Shown here in pieces: positions 16,460 to 27,320 of a stretch of 64,000 nucleotides of DNA (positions are counted from its first letter, which is position 1; the number at the start of each line of letters is the position of its first letter). The stretch is from an uncultured Selenomonadales bacterium (GTDB lineage Bacteria > Bacillota > Negativicutes > Selenomonadales > Selenomonadaceae), in the NCBI GenBank assembly GCA_900315155.1, contig OMYB01000007.1:1-64000 (forward strand), given 5' to 3'. A model generated the notes under the pieces. It saw nothing but the letters and a program-made list of their open reading frames with translations, searched no databases and was not told where the DNA came from. The translations under genes were made by a program, and so were the position numbers.

Positions 16460-17071
16460 TTAACGGTACTCGAGGTCGCGGTTCGCGTTACGGACCTCTT
16501 CGCTGACCGGGAGGCTGGCCTCGTAGCGGCGGATGATGACGTTCGTCGTCAGGATGCCGGCGAGGAGCACGATCGCGGCGAGCAGGATGACGCGGGCGGC
16601 GTTATCGTCGCTGTCGCTGTCACCAAAGAGGCCGCCGAGGCCCTCCTGTACGGAGTCGATGGCGGGGCCGAAGCTCTGGATCGCATTGTAGGCGTTGTAG
16701 GCCGTCGCGAACGTGTTCCAGCCTGCGACGCCGAGGTTCATGAGCGAGCGCTCACGATAGGCGTTGATCCAGGACTGGATCGTGATGATGATGGCCGAGC
16801 CCAGCATCGGGACGACGAGCATGACGTACATGAGGCTCATGAGCGTACCGACGAACGCTGGCGGGAGATAGCCCGTCGAGGCCGCGATATAGCTGACGAT
16901 GAACGCGTACACATACGTGAAACCGACGGCGGACTGGATGGCGCCGGCCCATGCGAGCACGCGCACCCAACCGCCGATGGCCTTCGATTCCGCCCAAATT
17001 TTACCAACGTTCTTCGCGTTGAAGTAGCTGATGACTACATTCAGGAGAAGAACCAGGAGTAACATACCCAT
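16460..17071 (-). CDS. uncharacterised multi-pass membrane protein downstream of the TerC gene
   Basis: No family was recognised. The product is 203 residues with about five hydrophobic segments (roughly residues 1-15, 35-60, 72-100, and 160-180 among them), and an acidic, Gly-rich loop GLFGDSDSDD near residue 147 that could face solvent or bind metal. It ends in a short charged tail. It begins 45 bases after the TerC-family gene with no terminator between, so it should share the Mn2+-riboswitch promoter. A role alongside TerC in metal handling is inferred from position only. Confidence 0.75.
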   Translation of the reverse strand: MGMLLLVLLLNVVISYFNAKNVGKIWAESKAIGGWVRVLAWAGAIQSAVGFTYVYAFIVSYIAASTGYLPPAFVGTLMSLMYVMLVVPMLGSAIIITIQSWINAYRERSLMNLGVAGWNTFATAYNAYNAIQSFGPAIDSVQEGLGGLFGDSDSDDNAARVILLAAIVLLAGILTTNVIIRRYEASLPVSEEVRNANRDLEYR

Positions 17072-17115
17072 GAAATCAAGTCCTTTCTTATGTTACAGAA
17101 CCAATACTTTTTCTT

Positions 17116-17796
17116 TTATTTGACGGCTTTCTGCTTTTTGCTGCGCAGCCAGCCTATGAGACAGACGAGCGCGGCGAGGAAAGCCGGGAGACCGTAGACG
17201 ATCCAGCCGCCCATCGTGCTGACGAGCGTACCGCCGAGCGCACCATCCTCGATCATCATCTTGCCAGACGTCCAGCCGATAATGGCGGCGCCGACATACA
17301 TGACGACAGGGAAGCGGTCCATGATGCTGCTAATGAGCGTGCTGCCACCCACGACTATCGGGATGCTGATGAGCAGGCCCATGGCAACGAGACCGAAATG
17401 ACCATTGGCCGCCCCGGCAATCGAAAGCACATTGTCGAGGCTCATCGTCGCATCCGCGATGAGGATGGTCTTGACCGCCCCCATGAGGTTATCTGCGGCC
17501 TGGACGTCCTTGGTCTCATGACTGGGCGCGAGCAGGCCGATGGCGATAGGCAGCAGGATAAGGCCGCCGATGAACTGCAGGTACGGGATCGTGAGCAGCC
17601 AGACCGCCACGAACGTCAGCGCCAGGCGGATGACCACTGCACCGGCCGTGCCGATGAAGATGGCCTTGTGCCTTGCCTTCGCCGAGAGACGGTTCGCCGC
17701 CATTGCGATGACGACGGCGTTGTCACCGGCGAGCGCGAGATCGAGGATGATGATCGAGCCCAGCGCCATAAAGAATTCTGCGGAGAATGTTTCCAT
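17116..17796 (-). CDS. TerC/YjbE-family integral membrane protein (probable Mn2+ exporter)
   Basis: The product is 226 residues with about seven membrane helices. The two conserved acidic motifs of the family are present: DLALAGDNAVVIAMA near residue 16 and ADATMSLDNVLSIAG near 112. TerC-family proteins move Mn2+ out of the cytosol, and several are controlled by yybP-ykoY riboswitches; exactly such an element lies upstream. The ATG at 17796 follows AAAGGAAG; the longer frame upstream runs into the riboswitch terminator and is not coding. Confidence 0.92.
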   Translation of the reverse strand: METFSAEFFMALGSIIILDLALAGDNAVVIAMAANRLSAKARHKAIFIGTAGAVVIRLALTFVAVWLLTIPYLQFIGGLILLPIAIGLLAPSHETKDVQAADNLMGAVKTILIADATMSLDNVLSIAGAANGHFGLVAMGLLISIPIVVGGSTLISSIMDRFPVVMYVGAAIIGWTSGKMMIEDGALGGTLVSTMGGWIVYGLPAFLAALVCLIGWLRSKKQKAVK

Positions 17797-17826
17797 ATAT
17801 GACTTCCTTTCTTTGTGGGCCTGGAA

Positions 17827-17962
17827 ACAAAAAAGACCTTCACATGGTATCTGTCTCCAGGTATCATGCGAAAGTCTCACCTATTGCGTATGCAACGCTG
17901 ACGCCAGCCCATCAGGCAGTGCTTGTTGACATCAGCCGCGAGGTTACTCCCCTTCGCTATTT
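17827..17962 (-). promoter_or_regulatory. yybP-ykoY (Mn2+) riboswitch with terminator
   Basis: The minus strand carries the hallmark GAAGGGGAGTAA near 17944-17956, then a helical region including GCCTGATGGGCTGGC. A terminator follows (17827-17874): GACTTTCGCATGATAC pairs with GATACCATGTGAAGGTC and is followed by TTTTTTG. These elements sense Mn2+ and let transcription continue when the metal is high. The match to the aptamer core is by eye; the terminator is clear. Confidence 0.87.
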
Positions 17963-17974
17963 CTTTATGGATAG

Positions 17975-18003
17975 AGTATAACAGGTGTTTTCATCTCTGT
18001 CAA
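17975..18003 (-). promoter_or_regulatory. near-consensus sigma-70 promoter of the terC operon
   Basis: TTGACA (17998-18003) and TATACT (17975-17980) lie 17 bases apart on the minus strand. Initiation would fall a few bases before the yybP-ykoY element. Confidence 0.85.
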
Positions 18004-18102
18004 GCAAAAAGTTTAAAGGTCGAAAAATATGTTTATATGCATCTTTGTATTTTCTCAGTATGCACAGTGAACAAAAAATGTAAAAAAACTTGATTTTCCC
18101 TC

Positions 18103-18130
18103 TTGACATGCAACGTGTATACAGTATAAT
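18103..18130 (+). promoter_or_regulatory. consensus promoter of the MFS transporter gene
   Basis: TTGACA (18103-18108) and TATAAT (18125-18130) lie 16 bases apart. About 20 bases further on, TTACACG occurs twice in direct orientation (18153-18159 and 18166-18172), which could bind a regulator. The AT-rich stretch from 18004 to 18102 holds no gene. Confidence 0.8.
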
Positions 18131-18231
18131 AAGACCCATAGCATTTACATGTTTACACGTAAGTGTTACACGAGTTCTTATTCTATTTATTATCAGTAGA
18201 CAAAAATACTGAAGAAAGAGAGGTAATGATC

Positions 18232-19524
18232 ATGGAAATGCAAAGTGCCATGAGCAGCGCAGCAATGCCCACCCGTACAAACTATCGTTGGAAGGTAGCG
18301 TTGCTGATTTTCCTTGTCAGCTTCGTCGCCTATATGGATCGCGTCAATCTATCCGTCGCTACACCGGTCATTATGCAGGAATTCGGTTTCACGAAAATTG
18401 ATATGGGTTTCATCCAGACCTGCTTCTTTGCCGGCTACGCCCTGATGCAGGTACCGGGCGGCATTCTCGCTGACCGCTTTGGCCTTCGCAAGACCGGTAC
18501 ATTCGCCATCCTCTGGTGGTCGGCCTTCACGGCTCTGACCGCTTTTGCCCAGGGCAAGATCAGTTTCGCTGCCGTCCGCCTGGCCTTCGGCCTCGGCGAG
18601 GGGCCGGTTTTCCCCTCGCTCGGTGCAGCGTGCTATAAATGGTTCCATCACGACGAGAAGGGCAAAGCCAGTTCCTCCATCCTCGGCGGTACGTTCTTCG
18701 GCCCGGTCGTCGGCCCCGTCCTGACCGTTGCCCTCATGAGCTGGCTCGGCTGGCAGGGTGTCTTCATCGCGTTTGGTATCCTCGGCGCCGTCGTCGCCTA
18801 CGCTTGGCATCGCTACACGCGTGACGATCCGAAGGATTGCCCGTACGTGAGCAAGGAAGAAGTCGAATATATCAACGAAGCCCGCGGCGCGAACACGGCA
18901 AAAGCCGTTGCCCCGTGGAAGAAACTCCTCAAAAACCATCGTTTCTGGGCCGTTGGCCTGCAGTTCCTCGTCGTTGACTACATTATGTATGTTTTCCTCG
19001 CCTGGCTCCCGATGTTCCTCACGGAGGTCTATGGCCTGAACCTGAAATCCATGGGCTTCTGGACGGCCGTTCCCTGGATTGCCCTGACGTTCATGGTGTT
19101 CTTCGCCGGCTGGTTCTCCGATCGCCTCGCCATGGGGAAAAACAGCGAGCGCCAGTACACGATGCGTTCGGCTACGGCCATTCTTGGCATCGTCGTCACG
19201 TCCGTCGGCCTCTATGCCGCTTCCCAGATGGCTTCCGTTGAGGCAGCGATCTTCTGGATGACCGTGGCTCTCGGCGCACTCGGCTTCTGCATGAGCGCGA
19301 CCTGGTCCTCCGTCATGTCGCTCGGCGGCCGTTTCAGCGGTTCCGTCTCCGGCTGGATCAACCTCTGGGGCAACATCGGCGGCGTCCTCGCCCCGACCGT
19401 CACGGCTTTCCTCGTTGAGGCATACGGCTGGAACGATGCCTTCGCCATCACGGCTCTGTTCGGTGCACTCGTCGTCGTCTGCTGGCTCGTCATCAAACCG
19501 GGCAAACAGCTCGTCGAAGACTAA
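18232..19524 (+). CDS. MFS transporter, ACS (organic anion:cation symporter) family
   Basis: The product is 430 residues with twelve predicted membrane helices. The segment YMDRVNLSVATPVIMQEFG after the first helix is typical of the ACS family, which imports hexuronates, glucarate/galactarate, galactonate and related acids. The first cytoplasmic loop holds the MFS signature (GGILADRFGLRKTG). The exact substrate cannot be read, and no sugar-acid catabolic genes are adjacent. The ATG at 18232 follows GAGAGG at eight bases; another ATG at 18226 is too close to it. The gene stands alone with its own promoter and terminator, facing the sec genes. Confidence 0.92.
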   Translation: MEMQSAMSSAAMPTRTNYRWKVALLIFLVSFVAYMDRVNLSVATPVIMQEFGFTKIDMGFIQTCFFAGYALMQVPGGILADRFGLRKTGTFAILWWSAFTALTAFAQGKISFAAVRLAFGLGEGPVFPSLGAACYKWFHHDEKGKASSSILGGTFFGPVVGPVLTVALMSWLGWQGVFIAFGILGAVVAYAWHRYTRDDPKDCPYVSKEEVEYINEARGANTAKAVAPWKKLLKNHRFWAVGLQFLVVDYIMYVFLAWLPMFLTEVYGLNLKSMGFWTAVPWIALTFMVFFAGWFSDRLAMGKNSERQYTMRSATAILGIVVTSVGLYAASQMASVEAAIFWMTVALGALGFCMSATWSSVMSLGGRFSGSVSGWINLWGNIGGVLAPTVTAFLVEAYGWNDAFAITALFGALVVVCWLVIKPGKQLVED

Positions 19525-19569
19525 GTACGAATCCACCTCCACAACAACTTCACACATAAATTCACACAG

Positions 19570-19614
19570 AAAAATCCCCGCGGTTCGGAACCTCCGAAAT
19601 CCGCGGGGATTTTT
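19570..19614. terminator. bidirectional terminator between the MFS gene and secF
   Basis: A 14-bp perfect stem (AAAAATCCCCGCGG and its complement) with A- and T-tracts on opposite sides serves both convergent genes. Confidence 0.92.
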
Positions 19615-19638
19615 TATGCGCGTTATGCTTTTACCGGA

Positions 19639-20568
19639 TTACTCAGCAGCCGCTGCCTTAACCGGAGCTTTGTGCTGCTTATCGCTATGGTTGCGGAGCA
19701 GGATCCAAATCGGGCTCGCGATGAAGATAGACGAGTACGCACCGCTGCCGAAACCGACGAGCAGGGCAAACGCAAAGTCCTTCGTCGTTTCACCGCCGAA
19801 GAAGTAGAGCGCTGCCGTCGTGAACAGCACCGTGAACACCGTGTAGAGCGAGCGCGTGAGCGTTTGGTACACGGAAGTATTGACGAGCTGATCGATATCG
19901 CCGCCGCGGCGGAAATGCAGACGCATATTCTCGCGGATGCGGTCGAAGATAACGATGGTATCGTTGATGGAGTAACCAACGATGGTCAGCAGGGCCGCGA
20001 TGAACGAGGAGTCCACCTGGCGCTGCGTAAAGGCGAAGAACGCGATGACGACGAGGATATCGTGCACGAGCGCGAGGACAGCCGCCACGCCGAAACGCCA
20101 TTCAAAGCGATACGCGACGTAGACGATGATGAGCGCCCAGGAAAGAACCAGGGCCATCACCGCATTCGTGATGAGCTCGCCGCCGATCGTCGCGCCGACT
20201 TTCTCCTGACGGAGCACCTGGAAATCCCCGCAGTCGGCCTTTACCGCATCCATGACCTGCATGCGCTGGTCCTCCTCGAGGGCCACCGTGCGGATCATGA
20301 CGTTCTGCGAGCTGCTGGCGTCCGTCGCCGCGCCGGCCTCGCCCTCGAGCTGGATCGTGCTGCCGCCGAGGTCATATTTCGAGAGGCTCGAGCGGACGTC
20401 CTGGATCGTCACCGGCTGCTCGAAATGCAGGTCGATGATCGTACCACCCGTAAAGTCGATACCAAAGTTCAGGCCGCGCGCTGCCAGGCAGATAATGCCG
20501 GGGATGATCACACAGAGGGAAATCAGGAACCAGATTTTGCGATGTCCCGCAATATCAAACTTGTTCAT
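19639..20568 (-). CDS. secF: protein translocase subunit SecF
   Basis: The product is 309 residues. SecF forms, with SecD and YajC, the membrane complex that uses the proton-motive force to pull secreted proteins across the inner membrane. The first helix, the small periplasmic domain with LNFGIDFTGGT near residue 35, and five further C-terminal helices with VGYSINDTIVIFDRIRE are present. Its ATG overlaps the secD stop by four bases. The C-terminus is slightly extended and basic. Confidence 0.97.
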   Translation of the reverse strand: MNKFDIAGHRKIWFLISLCVIIPGIICLAARGLNFGIDFTGGTIIDLHFEQPVTIQDVRSSLSKYDLGGSTIQLEGEAGAATDASSSQNVMIRTVALEEDQRMQVMDAVKADCGDFQVLRQEKVGATIGGELITNAVMALVLSWALIIVYVAYRFEWRFGVAAVLALVHDILVVIAFFAFTQRQVDSSFIAALLTIVGYSINDTIVIFDRIRENMRLHFRRGGDIDQLVNTSVYQTLTRSLYTVFTVLFTTAALYFFGGETTKDFAFALLVGFGSGAYSSIFIASPIWILLRNHSDKQHKAPVKAAAAE

Positions 20569-21893
20569 GCCTTCGTCCCCTCCTTCTTTTGCGTCTTTTC
20601 CGTCTTTGGCTCTCTGCCCGACGCGAAAATCATATCCTCTTTCTTCCAGAGCATATAGCCATTCGCACCGTAGGCGGCCGGATTCTCAAAAATCTTCGAG
20701 CCGATCATGAGTTTCAACAGGTACTGCGAAACCGTGATAGCCGTGAACATCGAGAGCAAAGTACCAAGGCCGAGCGTGATCGCGAAGCCGCGGATCGTAC
20801 CCGTGCCAAGGAAGAACAGGACGGCCGCCGCGATGATCGTCGTGACGTTCGAGTCGAAGATGGTCGTAAACGCGCGCTTAAAGCCCGAGTTCATGGCCTG
20901 GCGCAGCGTCTTGCCCTGAATCTGGTATTCCTCTTTGAAATGCTCGAAAATCAGGACGTTCGCATCGACGGCCATACCGATGGACAGGATGATACCGGCG
21001 ACGCCCGGGAGTGTCAACGTCGCATCGAGCACGTACAGCAGAGCGAGAAGCATCATCGTGTATGCCATGAGGGCGATATCGGCGATGAAGCCGGACAGGC
21101 GGTAGAACGCCACCATGAACAGGAGGACGGCGCCGAGGCCGACGACAAACGCGAACTCGGATTTATCCTTGGAGTCCTGACCGAGGGACGGGCCGACGGT
21201 ACGGGTCTCGATGATGTTGACCTTGACCGGCAGCGCACCGGAGCGCAGGACGATGGCGAGGTTCTGGGCTTCCTCCAGCGTCTTCTGACCGGAGATTTCA
21301 GCCTTGCCGCCGAGAATCGGCTCGCGGACGTTCGGGGCCGTGAGCACCTCACCATCGAGGAGGATGGCGATCGTGCGGCCGACGTTCTTCATCGTGAGGT
21401 CGCCGAATTTCTTCGCGCCCTCATCCGTGAATTCGAGGTTGACGACGTTCTGGCCGTTCTGCTGGTTCGTCGCAGCCTGAGCATCCTTCAGATCCTCACC
21501 GGTGAGGACGGTATTGCCTTCCTCATCTTTGAACTCGAGCATAGCCGTCTTACCAATGGTCTTGATGGCGGCATCCGGGTCTTTGACGCCCGGCAGTTCG
21601 ATGATGACTCGTTTCGAGCCCTCACGCTGGATAATCGGCTCGGTCAGGCCGAGGGAGTTGACGCGCTTCTCCATGATGGTGACCACGCGGTTCATCGCAT
21701 CATCGTTGACCTTGGCTATATCGGTATCCTCTGCCTCGAGGACGACATGCGTGCCGCCCTGCAGGTCCAGGCCCTGGCGGATCGAGAATGCCAGAGGCTT
21801 GACGCCCGCGAGGAAGATGCCGATGATAGCCACGATGCACACGATGAGCTTCATGAGACTATCTTTTCGCAAAAGTTTCAACCCTTTCTGCAT
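20565..21893 (-). CDS. secD: protein translocase subunit SecD
   Basis: The product is 442 residues, the length of the shorter SecD class. After the first helix it has the P1 head region starting QGLDLQGGTHVVLEAE, a periplasmic domain to about residue 250, and a five-helix bundle with GMAVDANVLIFEHFKEE, the conserved acidic/proton-relay segment. Works with SecF and YajC, the latter encoded about 2 kb upstream. It overlaps secF by four bases, so translation is coupled. Confidence 0.97.
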   Translation of the reverse strand: MQKGLKLLRKDSLMKLIVCIVAIIGIFLAGVKPLAFSIRQGLDLQGGTHVVLEAEDTDIAKVNDDAMNRVVTIMEKRVNSLGLTEPIIQREGSKRVIIELPGVKDPDAAIKTIGKTAMLEFKDEEGNTVLTGEDLKDAQAATNQQNGQNVVNLEFTDEGAKKFGDLTMKNVGRTIAILLDGEVLTAPNVREPILGGKAEISGQKTLEEAQNLAIVLRSGALPVKVNIIETRTVGPSLGQDSKDKSEFAFVVGLGAVLLFMVAFYRLSGFIADIALMAYTMMLLALLYVLDATLTLPGVAGIILSIGMAVDANVLIFEHFKEEYQIQGKTLRQAMNSGFKRAFTTIFDSNVTTIIAAAVLFFLGTGTIRGFAITLGLGTLLSMFTAITVSQYLLKLMIGSKIFENPAAYGANGYMLWKKEDMIFASGREPKTEKTQKKEGTKA

Positions 21894-21935
21894 GATGATA
21901 GGAATAAGATGGGAACATATCTATGGGGAGACCGC

Positions 21936-22292
21936 TCAGGACGCTGCCTGTTCGGATTCCTTTCTTTGAATGAAATCGATGACCTGCTGCAGGACTTCCT
22001 GCGCGGAGTAATCATCGGTCTGGATGTAGAGGTCGGCGTGAGCCCGTGCATCCGCGAGGCGCTGGTGCTGCACATTAAGACGGTCCTCATCCCAATATAC
22101 CACGCGCCGCTTGTGGATGGCCGGCATCCTCGCGTCGATCATGACGAGAAGGTCCGGATGATGTTTCTGCCAAAAATTATGGACACAGGAATGCTCCTGC
22201 GCCACGTTGTAGGCATCATAACCTGCCTTTCGGAGTCCTGCTACGAGTGTCGTTTTGCCCGAGGCGCAGACTCCCACGATTGCAATTCTCAT
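21936..22292 (-). CDS. small P-loop NTPase, kinase-like
   Basis: The product is 118 residues with a Walker A motif at its start (VGVCASGKTTL, residues 5-15) and no obvious partner domain. The fold resembles small nucleoside/adenylate-kinase-type proteins; substrate unknown. YWDEDRLNVQHQRL in the middle and a C-terminal helix complete it. The ATG at 22292 follows GAAGGAAG. It lies between the SpoIIE-type phosphatase and secD on the same strand; co-transcription is likely but a common function is not evident. Confidence 0.8.
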   Translation of the reverse strand: MRIAIVGVCASGKTTLVAGLRKAGYDAYNVAQEHSCVHNFWQKHHPDLLVMIDARMPAIHKRRVVYWDEDRLNVQHQRLADARAHADLYIQTDDYSAQEVLQQVIDFIQRKESEQAAS

Positions 22293-22331
22293 GAAAAGAC
22301 TTCCTTCTTCGATTGGCAATATATCAATATG

Positions 22332-23048
22332 TCAGTATGGATACTTGATTTCGAGCTGCTCGATCTTCGGCGAACCCGCGGAGTCATCCGTGATGCCCAT
22401 GACCACGACGGTCATGTCATCGCCAGCCTTGTCCTGATCGCGCGAAAGTGCGAGGTCGATGATGGCCTGTGCGATGTACGAGGCATCATCCGGACCATTG
22501 TCGGCGATGATTTTCTGGATTTCTGCCTCATCCAGGCCATGGCCCACGCGCTTGCGCCCGGCATGCGCGATGCCGTCCGTGTACGAAACGAGGATGAGTC
22601 CCGGTTCGAGCGGCACCTCATACATGAGCGGTTTCATATGACGATGCACGCCGATGGGCTCGACGTCCTCATTGTAGACCGCATCATAATCCCCGGTATG
22701 TACGAAGACCGGACAGTTCGAATTGCGGCTGATGACCGCCGTCGAAGACTCCAGATCGGCACTGAGGATGGTCAGTGTGCAGGATACCTTCCGGTCCTTC
22801 ATATTGTAAAGGTAATCATGTACGGCACGCGCTACCGAGCCATCGCGTGCCCCGTCCGAGATAAGCTGGACGCATTTGTTCACGACCCAGCTGCTCGTAT
22901 GATGTGCGGCAAGGCCGTTGCCCTGGCCATCTGCAATCACCGCCGAGACGCCGCCATTCGGGCGCTCGACAAAGTCACAGGTATCGCCGCAGACCTCCAT
23001 GGCATACTTGGACGTTTTTGCAAGACCTATCTTGATTTCCATAGCCAT
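22332..23048 (-). CDS. SpoIIE-family PP2C-type serine phosphatase
   Basis: The product is about 238 residues and consists only of a SpoIIE/PP2C catalytic domain. Metal-binding aspartates are visible in VIADGQGNG (near residue 40), VSYTDGIAHA (near 157) and KAGDDMTVVV (near 210). Stand-alone SpoIIE domains usually reverse partner-switch phosphorylation; no kinase or anti-sigma gene is next to it. The start is uncertain among three in-frame codons (23051, 23048, 23042). Confidence 0.88.
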   Translation of the reverse strand: MAMEIKIGLAKTSKYAMEVCGDTCDFVERPNGGVSAVIADGQGNGLAAHHTSSWVVNKCVQLISDGARDGSVARAVHDYLYNMKDRKVSCTLTILSADLESSTAVISRNSNCPVFVHTGDYDAVYNEDVEPIGVHRHMKPLMYEVPLEPGLILVSYTDGIAHAGRKRVGHGLDEAEIQKIIADNGPDDASYIAQAIIDLALSRDQDKAGDDMTVVVMGITDDSAGSPKIEQLEIKYPY

Positions 23049-23090
23049 CACCTGATTTACAAGAGCTACAAAAGGAATAAGGCAGCCTGG

Positions 23091-23696
23091 TCATCGTCTG
23101 CCCGCTGCATGCTCTTTGCAGCAGTTGACAATACCGATTTCCGTCACGAGGTAATCGACCGGCTGGTCGTGCTCCTCAGCGGGAACCTCAGGCACAATCT
23201 GTCCCTCAAAGATGCAGGCAATGCGGCAGGCACGGTCAGCGCGGGGCAGGAACCGGTCATAGTAACCGCCGCCCAGGCCGAGCCGCTCACCGCCGCGCGT
23301 AAAAGCTGCCCCAGGGACAATCATGAGGTCGATTTCCTCCGGCGGAATGATGCGCAGGACCTCAGGAGCCAGGCTGCGGATGCCAAACTTCCCTGTGACG
23401 AGATCCTCCATCGACTCGAGCTCAGCCGCCTCCATGATACCCGGGCCCGTGATTTCAGGGATGCCGATCCGCTTTCCCTGTGACAGGCAGGCCTTCAGCA
23501 ACGCGTCGAGCTGAACCTCATCCGGCATCGACGCATAGGCAAAGACAGTCTGCGCCTGCCGGAAAGCATCCATTTGGAAAAGCCTGCCGAGAATGCACTG
23601 ACTCATGCCCTGACGCAAAGACGGCTGGATTTTCTTTCTCCACGCAACCATGCGGCTGCGCAGGGCTTTCTTTTCTGCTTTCTTTTCTGCTGTCAA
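23091..23696 (-). CDS. 5-formyltetrahydrofolate cyclo-ligase
   Basis: The product is 201 residues and matches the MthfS/YgfA family, which converts 5-formyl-THF to 5,10-methenyl-THF with ATP and keeps the folate pool in use. Conserved blocks are the basic N-terminal helix (KKALRSRMVAWRK), MPDEVQ near residue 57, the substrate/ATP loop GLGGGYYDRFL near 142 and a C-terminal V(D)YLVTEIGI. Length is normal. It lies 34 bases after yajC on the same strand. Confidence 0.95.
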   Translation of the reverse strand: MTAEKKAEKKALRSRMVAWRKKIQPSLRQGMSQCILGRLFQMDAFRQAQTVFAYASMPDEVQLDALLKACLSQGKRIGIPEITGPGIMEAAELESMEDLVTGKFGIRSLAPEVLRIIPPEEIDLMIVPGAAFTRGGERLGLGGGYYDRFLPRADRACRIACIFEGQIVPEVPAEEHDQPVDYLVTEIGIVNCCKEHAAGRR

Positions 23697-23730
23697 TTCC
23701 GCTCACCTCCACGCACGGTCCGACGGGATG

Positions 23731-24030
23731 TTATTCCGCCTTCTCTGCTGCATCGGCTGCACTCACGTTGGCATTGACGGATCCGCGGGCGACCACGATC
23801 GTCGTGTTCTCGGCGATCTTCAGATGAATCTTCTTATCGTCGATTTTTTCAATCACGCCGTAGATGCCGCCGATGGTCATCACCTGGTTGCCAACCTGCA
23901 GGGCATCGAGCATGGCCTTGCGCTGCTGCTGCTGTTTCTTCTGCGGGCGGTAAAGCAGCAGATAGAAAATCACCACCATGACAAGGATCGGGCCCCAGGT
24001 AGCGAGGGCATTCATCGTTTCCGGACTCAT
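23731..24030 (-). CDS. yajC: preprotein translocase subunit YajC
   Basis: The product is 99 residues. A single N-terminal helix followed by YLLLYRPQKKQQQQ is diagnostic for YajC, the small partner of SecDF; a compact beta domain (VGNQVMTIGGIYG) follows. The ATG at 24030 is eight bases from AAGGAG, while the in-frame ATG at 24039 is only three bases from it. The order tgt-yajC and later secD-secF is common in bacteria, here interrupted by three genes. Confidence 0.96.
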   Translation of the reverse strand: MSPETMNALATWGPILVMVVIFYLLLYRPQKKQQQQRKAMLDALQVGNQVMTIGGIYGVIEKIDDKKIHLKIAENTTIVVARGSVNANVSAADAAEKAE

Positions 24031-24077
24031 TACATACACTCCTTCATTGACTGTTTTACTGTTCTGACTGTTTTAGA

Positions 24078-26578
<2,501 letters not shown>

Positions 26579-26586
<8 letters not shown>

Positions 26587-27256
26587 CGGCCTGTCCTCTT
26601 TCCGGCAGCTGCAGGGAGAACGTTTCGTAGACGAGTTCGTAGAGTGCTTCGAGGTTATTTTGAGAAATGTACCGCACACGCGCTTCCCGCGGCGCGGCGG
26701 CACGCGCTTTGTTCGTCACAGAATGGCCGACGAAATTCGTGTTGATGATGATGAGATCCGCATGCTGGAGCTGCTTCTCATCGAAGTTTGCCGAGTTCCC
26801 TACGACCTTGAACGCGGGGCAGCTTTCCTGGACTTTCTTCTGCCACGTCTGACTGCCGCCGACGACATAAATGGAAAAGGCATCGAAGACGGCAAAGGGA
26901 TTTTCCTCCGCCTGATGGATTTCTTTTGCGGTATCCAACTCTTCCAGCAGTTTTTCCACCGCTGGATTCTCCGGCTTCACCAAATCCGGCGGAACGAGCC
27001 TTCTCAGGCGGGCGATTTCGTTTTTCAGGGTTTTGATTTCGTCTTCCCGCTGGATCTCCCGCACGATAGCGAGCTCCTTTTCCTCCTGCAGCCGTGCATT
27101 CTGCTCCCGCAGCAGCACGATTTCCGCTTCACATTTCTCCAGTTTCCCTGCCACTGCTGCATCTCTTCGCGCCTGTTCCTTCGCTTCTTTGGCGCGCTGT
27201 TTCTTTTCCACCGCAGCCTGCGCCGCCGCCCCCGATGCCTTTCGCTTATGGATCAT
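26579..27256 (-). CDS. DUF2325 protein with coiled-coil N-terminus
   Basis: The product is 225 residues. Residues 1 to about 100 form a basic, then acidic, coiled coil (KKQRAKEAKEQARRD, EIVLLREQNARLQEEK). The C-terminal 90 residues match DUF2325 (YVVGGSQTWQKK, ADLIIINTNFVGHSV), a small domain of unknown function that looks Rossmann-like and lacks enzymatic motifs. The ATG at 27256 follows CAGGAGG. The stop overlaps tmcAL by eight bases, suggesting translational coupling; a joint role is not established. Confidence 0.88.
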
Positions 27257-27320
27257 CGCTGCACCTCCTGACAAAAAGGAGGGCTGTTTCCAGTCCCCCT
27301 GATTTGTTAAAGATAACTTT

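Noticed and set aside
20589-23483. Open frame of 964 codons on the plus strand opposite secD, the P-loop gene, the phosphatase and the cyclo-ligase
   Set aside because: It runs antisense through four well-identified genes and has the His/Asp/Arg-rich composition of a shadow frame in high-GC DNA; no motif or ribosome-binding site supports it.
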